NCBI GenBank assembly: GCA_027475525.1
Contig: JAMWFC010000073.1
Coordinates: 769,791 to 833,790 of the forward strand
Direction of reading: 5' to 3'
Source of the DNA: Macrolepiota albuminosa
Lineage: Eukaryota; Basidiomycota; Agaricomycetes; Agaricales; Agaricaceae
DNA: 64,000 nt
In this document: positions 24,301-34,879 of the stretch, piece by piece
How the letters are laid out: every line of letters starts with the position of its first letter
How positions within the stretch are numbered: position 1 is the stretch's first letter
Program-made: the position numbers and the translations under genes
The notes under the pieces: model-generated
Told to the model about the DNA's origin: nothing
What the model saw: only the letters and a program-made list of their open reading frames with translations
Databases searched by the model: none

Positions 24301-24614
24301 CCCGCTACTGGTTGTTGGGGCTGATAGCCGCCCACAGGTACGTTCTGGGGCATGAAGTTGCCCTGCATGGGTTGGTGTGGCGGATAGCTACTGATCATCG
24401 TCTGCTGCAGCGAGTACGCCGCTGGTTGTTGCTGCTGCTGTGGGAAACCCACAGGCTGTTGCGATTGTCCCCACTGGGGCGCATTTTGGGTCAGTGGGGG
24501 AGCCATCTGCCCCCCCTCTTCAGCTGACGGTAAGACCGATGGCGCACTCTCAAATCGCTGCTGCTGGTGCTGCTGCTGCTGCTGCTCAATGGTGTCCACG
24601 GGCATCTTGTCCAT
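21378..24614 (-). pseudogene. Long third ORF of the chromovirus, in the env position, two TGA interruptions
   Basis: A single frame runs from ATG 24614 to the stop at 21378 (about 1079 codons), broken only by TGA at 23255-23253 and 22499-22497. The sequence on both sides of each stop stays protein-like (KTSQP-stop-KDRRGK; CHPAA-stop-DRAMSHL), as expected for CGA to TGA. Residues 1-200 are Gln/Pro/Gly/Ala-rich low complexity. The middle has an acidic-basic stretch (SSEEESRPRRDKGKAW). The last 600 residues look globular (QFYWSPVTNTIFVRQEARA, LLYGRPGTSNVWTGLAMDRA, VPVSWADHAYTYGVTYLAHL). I see no signal peptide, membrane anchor or zinc knuckle, so it is neither a normal env nor a normal gag. I recall relatives scattered through Agaricomycete genomes, of unknown function. 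Confidence 0.7.
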
Positions 24615-24717
24615 GGTTGGGGAAAGAAGGCGAAAAAGAAATTTCGCTTTTTAAGGCGTGTTTCAGCCACAGCTGCTGACCAACTCAGCCAAGCCACGAC
24701 CGGCACTGCCAATCTAA

Positions 24718-27700
24718 TTAAGCGCCGGCACGCTTACTCAATTGATGTGGGCGCTTAACGCCCTTCAACTTCAAATAACGGTCAAGTGCCGCCAACTTGG
24801 AGCAATGGGAGTGCAGCTCCCATGTTGTGTCCCCCAGGGACCAACGTACTTCAAACTCGAGCGTGTTACGCTCAGTCCACCGGTGCCCAATTATGCACTC
24901 GACGAACCATTCGTCATTGTCCCGAGCCCCAAAATCATAGGGGCCCGGGGTTGCCCTGTTAGGGAACAGCACATCGTCAGACGCGCTGTAAGGTCGCAAC
25001 AGCGACACATGAAACTTAGGAACGATGTGTCATTCCTGTAATGCCAGAGGCAGCTCCAACACGTAGTTGGAGGTACTTGGCTCCGCATCCAGAATGCGGT
25101 ATGGGCCTACCCATTTCGGGCAGAGTTTACTCGCTCTTCCCTTTGGGAGCCTCAGATTACGCGTTGATAGGTATACCAACACTCCTACAGCTATCAGCGG
25201 TTCTTTTCGCCTACGGTGATTGGTGTTTTTCGCCTGGAAGACTCGCGCCTCTATGATGGCATCATGCGCCGCCGCGATGTTCTCCAGGGCCTGCCGAACT
25301 CGACAACTCCGCGGTGAGCCACCGTATCAGCACGAACCTCATGCAGCATGGAGGGCAAGTACCCTCCGTTGAGTTCAAAGGGCGCATACCCTGTGGTATC
25401 CGAGATACTCGCGTTAATCGCAAACTCAGTGAGTGGACACCAGTCCACCCAGTCCCATTGGTCAGGGCAAACAACTGCCCTCAGAATTTGACCTATACTG
25501 CGGTTAGCCCGCTCTGTCTGCCCATCCGTTTGAGGATGGAAGGACGTCGACATGAGGAATCGAGCTCCTAGCAGTTTGTGGAGTTCTCTCCACCATTGAG
25601 ATGTGAACTTTGAGTCACGGTCGCTCACAATGGTGCTAGGCAGCCCATGCAGCCTAACAATCTCCCTCAGGTAGATCCAAGACAGCTCCTTAGCCGTCAG
25701 TGTAGTTCGCACCGGTATGAGGTGCACCATGCTCGTCATGTGGCATATGACTACCCAGAGATAATTGAACCCTCTGGACTCGGGAAAGGGACCTACAAAG
25801 TCCATTCCAATTGAATCCCAGGGTTTCACCGGCACGGGTAGCTGGTGTAGCTTCCCGGGAGGGGATCCAGGGGGCAACTTTGCCCTCTGACACGCTGCGC
25901 ATGACGCGCAAAACTTAGTTACTTCTTGGGCCATGCGTGGCCACCAATACCATCTCCGGATGTAGCCCAACGTCTGGGCAGCACCAAAGTGCCCCACCAG
26001 GGCATGGGCCTGGTCCAAGACCCGTGTAACAATGGTTCGCGTACGGGGGAGGCATACCACTGCCACCCCTTGACGGTTTTCTGTCATAATGAGTCCACCA
26101 GGCGCATGCCTGAACCGAGGATGGTCGTCAGGATTGGTGATTATCTCGGCAAAGAGAGAATCATCGCCATAGTTCTGCACCACCTCCTGCCGGAAGTCAT
26201 CAGTAACCAGGCTAGGAGGCTGGGATGAAGGCAATTCGCCTTCGAGCATCTCTGCAAGCGTTACGGGTATATCGTGGCGCTCGTGCTCCCTAGTGGACTC
26301 TGGGTCCACAGCTTCATGCTCCTTGAGCAACTGGGCGGCTACGTCCCGCTCTTCATGCTGCTCTCTGAGGCAAGTGCTTTGCCTTCGTTCATTGTCACGC
26401 ATAGCGCGTACTTCCAGGACATGCTCCCTGAGCTCCTGGTATCAGTGAAGAGGTAAATCCTCTCCATCAGGGTCTATGCGGCAATCTGCCTGCACATACT
26501 CATGAGGCTCGTGAGCCTCCCCAACCACATCACTCTCAAAGTAGCGCGACAAGCAGTCTGCCACTTTGTTGAGTTCACCTTTAACATAGGTGATGTCGAA
26601 CTGGTATCTCGACATGTAATCTATCCACCGTCGCTGATGCGGCGACAAGTTCACCTGAGTTTTAAAGAACTCAAGGGCCTTGTGGTCCGTTATGATGTGG
26701 ATGGGATATCCCATCAGCTTATCCTCCCATTTAAGGAGGGCTTTGAGTATGGCAAGAGTCTCCAACTCATGCACCGCATAGTTTTGCTGGGCTGTCGTGA
26801 ACGTTTTCGACATGAACCCGGCTGGGCGGCACGTCTGCCAGCTGCTTCCCTGGCCGTACATGGCCCCGACGCCTGTCTTGGACGTGTCGCAAATGAGCCA
26901 TATAGGCTCGTCCTGTCTAGGGTCGATTGGTCGAATCACCGGAGTCTTCGTACAGATCTCTTGAAGCACCGCTGGTGCAACGGCCTCCAACTGAACGGTG
27001 ACCCGTTCTGCGTCATGGCCATAAGTGGCCCAGTATAAGCTGTTACATCAGGCAAGAAGCTCGAAATATAGTTGACAAGACCAACAAACCGTTGGATGTC
27101 ATTGTAGTTTTGGGGCGTTCGCCACTCCCAAATGTGATCGAGCTTGTCCTGATCGGGGTGGATACCCTGCTCATCAATGACATGCCCTAGGCAGTCTATA
27201 CTCTGAGCATAAAGCTCACATTTCTTCCACTTCAAGTACAACTTGTACTTGCGCAGTCGTTCGAATACGACTCTGAGGTGCTGCTCATGCTCCTCCATAG
27301 TATCCGAGTAGATGAATATATCATCTAAGTAGACGTGCATGAAACGTCCTATTACGTCTCGGAAGATAGAGGTCATTAGCCTCTGGAAAGTTGCTGGAGC
27401 ATTGCAGTCTCCAATCTGCATTATATTGCTCGTAAACGTGCCCATGATCGATGCAAAAACGGTCTTGGGTACGTCCTCGGTGCGAATGCGCACCTGCTCG
27501 TAAGCGTCAGTAAGGTCGATCTTCGAGCGATACTTTGCCCGAGCCACGTCTTCCCAGATCACCTCCTAATCTGGTAAAGGAGTTACATCCTTTATGGTGT
27601 TGTCATTGCGCTGACACGCATCAAGAGCTGTTTGAAGGGTTCCATCCTTCTTCAGGATGCATAATAATGGTGCAGCTTGAGCGGTGGTGCATGGAGACCA

Positions 27701-28335
27701 CCATTGAGCATTCAGATAGCGATTAGTCTTATCGCGTAGTTGCTCCTGGAGGGCGTGCGGACAGCACGGCAAGTGGTACTTATACTGCTTGCTTTTGTCT
27801 ATGAGATTGATGTCATGGTTCACCTCCCGCCATGGCAGCAGCTCTTCCTTGGTCCCGTTGACCATGTCGGCAAATTCTTCTTGCCATTGCTGACGCAACC
27901 GAGGAATATCTTCCCCACGAAGGCTTGTCGCCTTCTGCTTCCCCTTCATATGCACAGGGGGAAGTACTTCCACCGTCTCTGAGAGTGGCCGAGGTGGCGG
28001 TGCATACTGCTTGCGCATGGCGAGCACTCGATTGACACTGTCATTGGGTATATGTAGTCTCAGCAGAGAACCTGCTGCCACTGCCTTATAAGCCACGAGG
28101 CTTCTTCCCTCACGTACAAGTGAGTACGCTATGGACACCTCGTCCGAGGCTGGCTGACGATATGCTGGTTTGATGGTCATCCATCTCTGGTGCGCATTTT
28201 GCGCACACGTGGCTGCCACCAGCCCGTTCCACTCTTGCGGCATCCGGGGGTCGTACGCCCAGTCGTACTCTGGCAGGGGGGCTGGTCGCTCCCATAGGGA
28301 CCATGTGTCCCCCTCTTCTGAGGCTTCCGCCTCTC
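24718..28335 (-). pseudogene. Chromovirus pol: RT, RNase H, integrase, chromodomain; frameshifted
   Basis: The RT frame from about 28243 reads WWSPCTTAQAAPLLCILKKD, then TAG at 27568-27566 (PLPD-stop-EVIWED, CAG to TAG). It continues with SKIDLTDAYEQVRI, CNAPATFQRLM and the catalytic VYLDDIFIYS. A frameshift near 26970 leads into RNase H (LICDTSKTGVGAMY, ETLAILKAL, IITDHKAL), and another near 26440 into integrase. The integrase has a CASCAACQ zinc motif, WDSIGMDFVGPF, IVSDRDSKFTSQWW and TDGQTERAN, that is D, D and E. After a further shift near 25255 the C-terminal chromodomain follows (EWFVECIIGHRW, EFEVRW, DTTWELHSHCSK), ending at 24718. Chromodomains of this class guide insertion to heterochromatin. 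Confidence 0.85.
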
Positions 28336-28505
28336 AGATGCTGTCTTTCAAGTCTTCCAACTTGACTCGTGAGGACGTCGGTGGACATACATCCACTGAG
28401 TGCTCCTGTCGTCTCGCCTTTTGTTGGTGTTTGTCTGGAGGCCTTGCGCCTCGAATCTCAGGAGCGATTATTTGCTCGTTGCTCTTCTTGGAGGCTTGAT
28501 ACTCC

Positions 28506-28605
28506 NNNNNNNNNNNNNNNNNNNNNNNNNNNNNNNNNNNNNNNNNNNNNNNNNNNNNNNNNNNNNNNNNNNNNNNNNNNNNNNNNNNNNNNNNNNNNNN
28601 NNNNN
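28506..28605. other. Assembly gap (100 N)
   Basis: Exactly one hundred N, the usual placeholder for a gap of unknown size. It separates the minus-strand chromovirus from the plus-strand DIRS-like element, so the 5' part of both is missing. Any frame that appears to run through it is artificial. Confidence 0.98.
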
Positions 28606-30235
28606 GCTGTGCACAGACTGGCAGAAGCCACGTGGATGCCGTACCATGTCCCACAACCACAAGCACGAGTGCTCGGGATGTGGGAAAAGAGATCATGGAG
28701 CTCAAGCATGCGCTCTCGCACAATCTCTTTAAGTTCCAATCACCCTACAAGTGCAGTGCATGGAATGAGCAAATGCAGAAAGCGGGGATATCGGAGCTCT
28801 TTCCATATCCAAGATGTTAGAGAAGCTTACAGGACTATTCCTATCAAGCCCTTGCAGTGGCCAGGAATTGTCATTATACTCCGTGGGCATGACAGCTACA
28901 CCATCGACACAATGGACTGTTTTGGTCTGGGTTCCAGATGTGGGTGCTATGGTTGCATCAGCGATGCCGGTGCACAAATTTTTAGAGCAAACGGCATTGG
29001 ACCCTTATCAAAGTGGGTCGACAATCACATCTTTTTTCGAGTCTGCAAAGAGTTTGTGCAATCTTACAATGTGGAGCGTAAGAAATGGTCAGAAGAAATC
29101 AGCTCTAGTGGAGGAAAAAGGCATAAAGGGGGCCAAATTTGGTTCCAAGGAGCTAAAAATCACAATGATGAGGATATGGTGTCTCCGATTTCTGACCTTT
29201 CTGATTTTTCTCCTCATTCAGAGGAAGACCAACAGTTCTCTTATGCTCTGGTTGATGTCGATCGAGTCTCAGACTTGCTCAGGATTTCCTGGGAAAGAGC
29301 AAAAGACGTGCCATTCAGTGAATCCGTGCCATATATCAGATTTGTTTGGACATTCATGCTCAAAGAGTCTACATTTCAGAGGAAAAGAGAGACAAATATC
29401 AGCAAGCCATTGCAGACTGGGAGAAGACTCGCACACATACCCTTGAAGAAGCCCAGAAGCTGTATAGAAAGCTTCTTCACGCATGCTGCATCACACCTGA
29501 GGGGAGAGCTTATCTTACCAGCTTGGAGACCTTCATGGGATTGTTTAGTAATCGTCTGTTCATGCTGCGTACCCCACCAAAACGCACTGCTGGAGACTTG
29601 CTCTGGTGGAAGCGACTACTTTCTGGAACAGTGGAGAAGAGAATTTCAGAACCAAAACCATTCATCGACACACGTGCCTTCTCAGATGCCAGCTCATCCA
29701 CAGGCATTGGGATTACCATTGGCAGCCGATAGCGTGCATGGAAGCTTGAGAAAGGGTGGAAATGCAATGGGCGAGATATTGGGTGGGCAGAAGCAGTTGG
29801 TTTCCTCTTTGTGGTCTCCTCCTTTAACAGCCAGAGAGATGTGGGGGACAGCTTCAAAGTCTTCTGTGACAATTGAGGGGTCATGGAAGGGTGGTGGGTT
29901 GGCCGAAGCTGCAACAAAGCCATCAACAAAGTGTTTAAGCTCATACATGCCATCTGTAAGCAGAACGGAATCAGCATCAGTGTATGCACTAGGTATGTTC
30001 CAAGCAAGCATAACCCTGCAGACAAACCATCATGAGGAATATTCTACAAACGGAGCCTCCTACTCCCAGCCATCCTAATTCCAAGCACGATTGCCAACTA
30101 CGTGGTCAACATCAGTGCAGAGCACTGTCTCAAAACAGAGGGCAAGTTCCAGTTCTCAGAGCCTGAGGAAAGAAACCACCCTGGACAACTGCATGAAGAC
30201 AGCGCTCATGCAGGACACTCATGAGTGGTTCTCGC
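28606..30235 (+). pseudogene. DIRS-type reverse transcriptase/RNase H, decayed
   Basis: Recognisable pieces occur in alternating frames: HIQDVREAYRTIPIKPLQWP and KWVDNHIFFRV (about 28808-29045), and DKYQQAIADWEKTRTHTLEE with a HACCITPEGRAYLTSLETFM block (about 29388-29535). They continue with an RNase H-like AFSDASSSTGIGITIGSR (to about 29729), then CTRYVPSKHNPADKPS and a TGA (about 29985-30035). At least one single-base frameshift lies near 29345, and two TGA stops interrupt the 3' part. The region directly precedes the recombinase ORF as in intact relatives. Confidence 0.7.
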
Positions 30236-30367
30236 ATGCACCATACTGGGAGGACACATAAGCATTTTGACGTGCCAATCCAAGCAGAAAGCTGTGGGAG
30301 CCAGTGAAAACCTCAACCTTATGCTGCTGGGCTGGAGCTCAAACAATCTGCCCTAAGACCACATGTA

Positions 30368-31468
30368 ATGGCTAGAGAAAGGTTGAAGCTGTGGGTGCCA
30401 TCAGCTACTGTGCAGGCAGGCTCAAGGGTAAACACTGGATCAACCATCTCCGAAGAGGATGAGATGAGAGTCTTTGAAGTCATGAACTCAGCCTGGGCAT
30501 TGTCAACAAAAGAGACTTACGGCACAGGTTTGTTGCTCTTCCACGTATTTTGTGATTATCGTAATATTCCAGAGCAAGTGAGAGCACCAGTCACAGTAGA
30601 AGTGCTAGAGGTGTTCGTGGCTGCTCTAGCTGGGGCCTATTCAAAATCCGCAATTGAAAACTACTTAGTGGGAATTAAGGCCTGGCATTTGCTGCACGCT
30701 GTAACCTGGGACATAGACAAATCTTGGATGAGAACCCTAATAAAAGCTGTGGAGAAACTAACCCCAATGGCCTCTAAGAGGAAGAAGAGAAGCCCTTGCA
30801 TGCCTGCCTTCCTCGAAGCTATCCACCAACAGCTGGGCTTGAGTGAAGCAGAACCAAATCCACTTAATGCAGCAGTGTTTGCCTGCGCTACCACATGTTT
30901 TTATAGTGCCACACATCTGGGCGAATTCACTGTGCAGACCTTAACATCATTCGACTCTTCCATACACATGAAACCAAGTGACGTACAGAAATCGACGGAC
31001 AGAACAGGGCTTGAGACCATGGTGTTCCACTTGCCCTGGACAAAAACAGCAGTCCATGGAGAGACAGTGTCTTGGGCTGCACAGAGCGGCATCTCAGACC
31101 CAAGGAGAGCACTCGAAACTCATTTGAGGGTGAATGCACCGCCAAAGGACGGCCCTTTATTTGCATATTGTAATAGAAAAGGAAAATCCACAGCATTGAC
31201 CAAGAAAAAATTTTTAGAAGTGCTCACCAAAGCAGCAAAGGCCGCAAACCTGGAACCGTTACAGGGGCACGGCATCAGAATTGGAGCGACCTTGGAGTAT
31301 CTCTTGAGAGGGGTGCTGTTTGAAGCTATGAAAGCTATTGGTTGCTGGTCCAGCAATGCGTTCTACAGGTATTTGTCAAAGCATGAACAAATACTAGTGC
31401 CATACTTACAAGCCATACCCACATTACATGAATCTTTCTTGAAATTGACGCTTGCCTTCAGAAAATAA
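30368..31468 (+). CDS. DIRS-type tyrosine recombinase, 366 aa, first catalytic Arg lost
   Basis: The uninterrupted frame from ATG 30368 has the expected length and layout. A core-binding domain comes first (TKETYGTGLLLFHVFC, VEVLEVFVAALAGAYS; residues about 45-110). The catalytic domain follows (about 150-360), with GHGIRIGATLEYLLRG supplying His and the second Arg, then W in GCWSS and the nucleophile Tyr near FYRYLSKH. The first catalytic Arg should lie before LGEF, but the sequence is SATHLGEF, with His from CAT at 30914-30916. CGT to CAT is a CpG transition. The enzyme would recombine circular cDNA into the genome; without that Arg it is probably inactive. It is one of the few long intact frames in this half of the window. 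Confidence 0.8.
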   Translation: MARERLKLWVPSATVQAGSRVNTGSTISEEDEMRVFEVMNSAWALSTKETYGTGLLLFHVFCDYRNIPEQVRAPVTVEVLEVFVAALAGAYSKSAIENYLVGIKAWHLLHAVTWDIDKSWMRTLIKAVEKLTPMASKRKKRSPCMPAFLEAIHQQLGLSEAEPNPLNAAVFACATTCFYSATHLGEFTVQTLTSFDSSIHMKPSDVQKSTDRTGLETMVFHLPWTKTAVHGETVSWAAQSGISDPRRALETHLRVNAPPKDGPLFAYCNRKGKSTALTKKKFLEVLTKAAKAANLEPLQGHGIRIGATLEYLLRGVLFEAMKAIGCWSSNAFYRYLSKHEQILVPYLQAIPTLHESFLKLTLAFRK

Positions 31469-32150
31469 TTAGCCCAAGGTGAGCATGCGTCATAAAATTT
31501 TTGCCTCGGGGAGCCCTACCAGCTAGACGGGGTGTTGCTTCCTTCAGGCTAGAGTGATGCACTGCAGGCTCCTCTCCAGGTTCTATATCATGTTTTATCT
31601 CAGCAATGCGTGGCTAGCTCCTATTAATCATGGGGAATTGTGGCTAATCTCAGTTCTGTCTTTCCTTTGCAGAACCTCGCGAAAGGTTGGAGCACGCTGT
31701 TCCTTGCCAGCGTCCTCACCCACCCACTGTGTAACAGAATATTGTAAACTTTACTTGTATATTGCGCACTAATCAAAATCAAATAAATAATTTTGCATGC
31801 TACGCGATGAAGTCAAAGAGTAGCCACCCACTTGTAGTAGACTAGTCTTGATATTACATTGATTGTTTGTGTGCCCTTTGATTTGAATGATATGCACTGA
31901 CTGGCATGCTTTGACTGGCATGCTCACCTTCTTTGCATGCTTTTGAGATTGGTATGCACTTTGCAACCTAAAGTTTATTAACCCTGGTCTTGTCTTAGCA
32001 CTCCCAGTTCTTGACTTGCCCATAACTCCCTAATCCTTTTGACTTCACCCAATTCCTGGACTAAGTCCCTTACTCTGGGAATCCCCTGTTCACATCTTGA
32101 ACCCCAGAGCACAGTCCAGAGTTCCAGACACCCAAGTACACATAGATCAA
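31469..32150. other. Spacer and LTR-like remnant before a Gypsy relic
   Basis: From about 31760 onward CpG becomes very rare. The end of this stretch (about 32145-32205) shares cagcagaacctgaca and a preceding gtctgcct-gtaagg phrase with 38250-38310, so both look like pieces of one LTR family. No gene is seen. Confidence 0.45.
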
Positions 32151-32204
32151 GTCTGCCTTGTAAGGGTGTTGCTTTCCTGGAAAGCCCCTGACTCAGCAGA
32201 ACCT

Positions 32205-34760
32205 GACACTTGGTCGACCACCTCTGAAAGGCCAAGGTCTACTTGAAGATTGGCCTCTGCTCCAGCTACAACAACATCTGGATGGCTCTGGGACATAAAT
32301 GGAAGACTGCCTTCCACACCTGCTATGGCCTCTTTGAGTACCTGGTAATGCCCTTCAGTATAACTAACTCTCCCACAACCTTCCAGTACTTCATGAACAA
32401 CATCTTCCATGACATGAATGACATCTACTCTGATTCCCTCAGTGAACACTGAGTCCACATCCAACAGGTCCTTGAACAACTCTGAAGCCACAATCTGCAT
32501 GCAAAACCAGAGAAGTGCTCATTTCACACCACAAAAGTCAAATACCTCAGCATCATTGTCACCTCAGATGGCGTCCACATGGACCCTGCAAAAGTTGAAG
32601 CAATCCTCAACTGGCCCCCCCCCAAAAAAAAATGTCAAGGAGGTACAATTCTTCCTCAGCTTCATGAACTTCTACCGACGTTTCATCAACAACTACTCTG
32701 GTATTACCAAGTCCCTCAACCAGCTGACTTGAAAGGACATCTCCTGGGGGTGGGACAGTAAGTGCCAGAGTGCATTCACCTTACTCAAGGAAACCTTCAC
32801 CTCAGCTCTGATTCTCTGGCACTATGACCCCACTCTTCTGGTCATCTTGGAGTGCGACACCTCTGACTACACTATTGCTGGCATCCTCTCACAGATGGGA
32901 CTGGACAACCAGGAGCTCTGATCTGTGGCCTTCTACATCTGATCAATGATCCCTGCTAAGCTCAACTACAACATCTATGACAAGGAACTTCTTGTGATTG
33001 TCAAAGCCTTCAAGCAGTGGCAAGCCTACCTTGAAGGTACCCCCCATCAGATTCAAGTATACTCAGACCACAATAACCTTCAGTACTTCACAACCACCAA
33101 GCTCCTCAGTTGCAGGCAGGCCCAATGGTCTGAGGTCCTCTTGAAGTACAACTTTACCATCCATTACCACCCTGAATGACTCAGAGCCAAGCTAGATGCT
33201 CTCACCCAATGCCTGGATGTCTATCTGAAGAAGTCCTCTAAGGCAGGATAAAACATCTTCAACCATTGAGTGGTAATCCCTCCCAAACATTTGAATATGG
33301 TCTTAATCTTGAATGAGGAAGGAATTCTAAAACAGATCTGAGACTCTCCCCAGGACAACTACCTCACCTGGCATGACCCCTGGAACTCTACTCCTGATAG
33401 ACCACTACTTGACCCCACCTTCACCCTCTCCTCCAACAGCAAAATGCTCCTCCGCAATGGCCACATCTATGCTCTGGACTATAAGAATGTCCACCTTGAT
33501 ATCTTCTGACAGCATCATGATCACAAGCTCAGGGGACATCCAGGAATACATAAGATACTCCAACTCATCTCCTGCACTTACTTTTGGCCAGGAATGAAGA
33601 AGGACGTCACCTGGTACATCTGAGCCTGTGAACCGTGCCTCCAGGCTAAAGTCCCCCAGCACAAACCCTACAGACTGCTCAAACCCCTACCTGTTGGATG
33701 ATGTCCATGGTCCTTAATCTCCATGGATCACATTGTCAAGCTTCCAGATTCAGAGAGTTTCAATGCCATCCTTGTCATTGTATGTTAACTCACAAAGCAA
33801 GCCATCTTCATCCCATGCCACACCACTGACAATGCCCTGGGCTTTGCCTGGCTCTTCCTGGAACACATGTTCTTGAAGCACAGACTTCCCAATGACATTG
33901 TCTCTGATTGGAATCCCTCTTTGTTTCAAAGTTCTGGACATCCCTATGCAAGGCTCTCAGCATTCACGTCAACCTCTCCACCATGTATCACTCAGAGACC
34001 AATGGACAAACCAAGCAGGTCAATCAGACCCTGAAATAGTACCTTTGGATCTATGTCAACTACCTCCAGAATGACTGGCATGCCAAACTTCTCCTTGCCA
34101 AATCCACCTACAATAACACCCTCTACTCTGCCATCAGAGTATCCCCCTTCTTTGCCAATAAGGAGTACCACCCCTGATTAATACTGTTCCTTTAGAATAT
34201 CCTTGCCCATGCTGCTCACAAAGTTGTCCAAGATCTCTGGAGCCTCCACGAGTTCCTCTGAAGCAAGATCAATGTCACCAACAAAGCTTACTCGAAGCAT
34301 GCTGACCTCTGGCAAGAAACCTTGCCTGACTGTACCCCTGAGACCCTAGTCTGGCTCCCCTCTGTGAAGCTTGACCACAAGTGTTTCAGCTCCTTCAAGA
34401 TAATCTGGAAGATATCCTCCCATGCCTATCAACTTGACCTTCCCCTGGGATTGAAAGGATTGCACTCTGTGTTCCACATCCAACTCCTCAAAAAACATGC
34501 CCCAGACCCCTTTCCCAGACAACACCCTAAACTGACATCCTCCTCTCAAGGTGGACAATGAGTATTACTATGAGGTCGACCACATCCTCAACTCCTGGTG
34601 ATCTGGAGATGACTAAACTACCTCATATGGTGGACTGGCTATGGACCAGAAGACGACACCTAGTAACACTGGGCAAACCTGAAGGATGCCTCTGACAAGC
34701 TCTAGGACTTCCACAATGCCCACCCAGACAAGCCCCAGCCCTCCAGAGGCTGAAAACCCC
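32205..34760 (+). pseudogene. Ty3/Gypsy chromovirus pol relic, CpG-free, many TGA stops
   Basis: Joined by eye, the frames give RT from YNNIWMALGHKWKTAFHTCY and SPTTFQYFMNNIF; the YxDD motif itself is missing in a small deletion near 32415. RNase H follows (LLVILECDTSDYTIAGILSQ, YDKELLVIVKAFKQW, YSDHNNLQYF), then the integrase zinc region (GHPGIHKILQLIS, ACEPCLQAK). The integrase core has SMDHIVKLPDS and IVSDWNPS, with TNGQTKQVNQ where TDGQTERVN is usual, so the catalytic Glu became Lys. A chromodomain end reads WWTGYGPEDDT near 34635. TGA replaces Arg at many sites (first at 32450-32452). I found no CpG between 33001 and 33452. The 5' part of pol and gag are absent. Confidence 0.85.
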
Positions 34761-34879
34761 ACAGGTAGCCACAAGGGCATAATCCCTGCCTCTGGGATCA
34801 CCAGAGATTCAACTCCCATGAATAAGTTTCTCTTACTCCTTTCCCCCTCTCCCTCTGCCACTCTATTCTTTTGTTCCAA

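Larger units (their letters stand above)
21036..28505 (-). mobile_element. Ty3/Gypsy chromovirus with an extra downstream ORF, 5' end lost in a gap
   Basis: On the minus strand the order is pol (protease region not resolved, RT, RNase H, integrase, chromodomain; 28335-24718), then a long third frame (24614-21378), a polypurine tract and the 3' LTR (21276-21036). The gag and 5' LTR should lie upstream, but the sequence runs into a 100-N gap at 28506. CpG density is high (for example around 22800-22900), so the copy is younger than the Gypsy wreckage at 32-39 kb, although pol carries several frameshifts. Confidence 0.75.
28606..31468 (+). mobile_element. DIRS-like (tyrosine-recombinase) retrotransposon, 5' truncated by the gap
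   Basis: A degraded RT/RNase H region (28606-about 30235) is followed by a full-length tyrosine recombinase ORF (30368-31468). This order, and the lack of an integrase of the DDE type, define DIRS-like elements. No terminal repeats could be paired: the left end is lost in the gap. On the right, 31469-31760 shows no second copy of anything here. Confidence 0.75.

Noticed and set aside
28369..30078. 569-residue frame running through the N gap
   Set aside because: The N stretch is read as open; left of it the frame is antisense to the chromovirus and right of it only part is DIRS RT. It is not a real protein.
30368..31468. Crypton or Starship captain recombinase
   Set aside because: The ORF follows a DIRS-type RT/RNase H relic and matches DIRS recombinases; no DUF3723-like features and no cargo borders.
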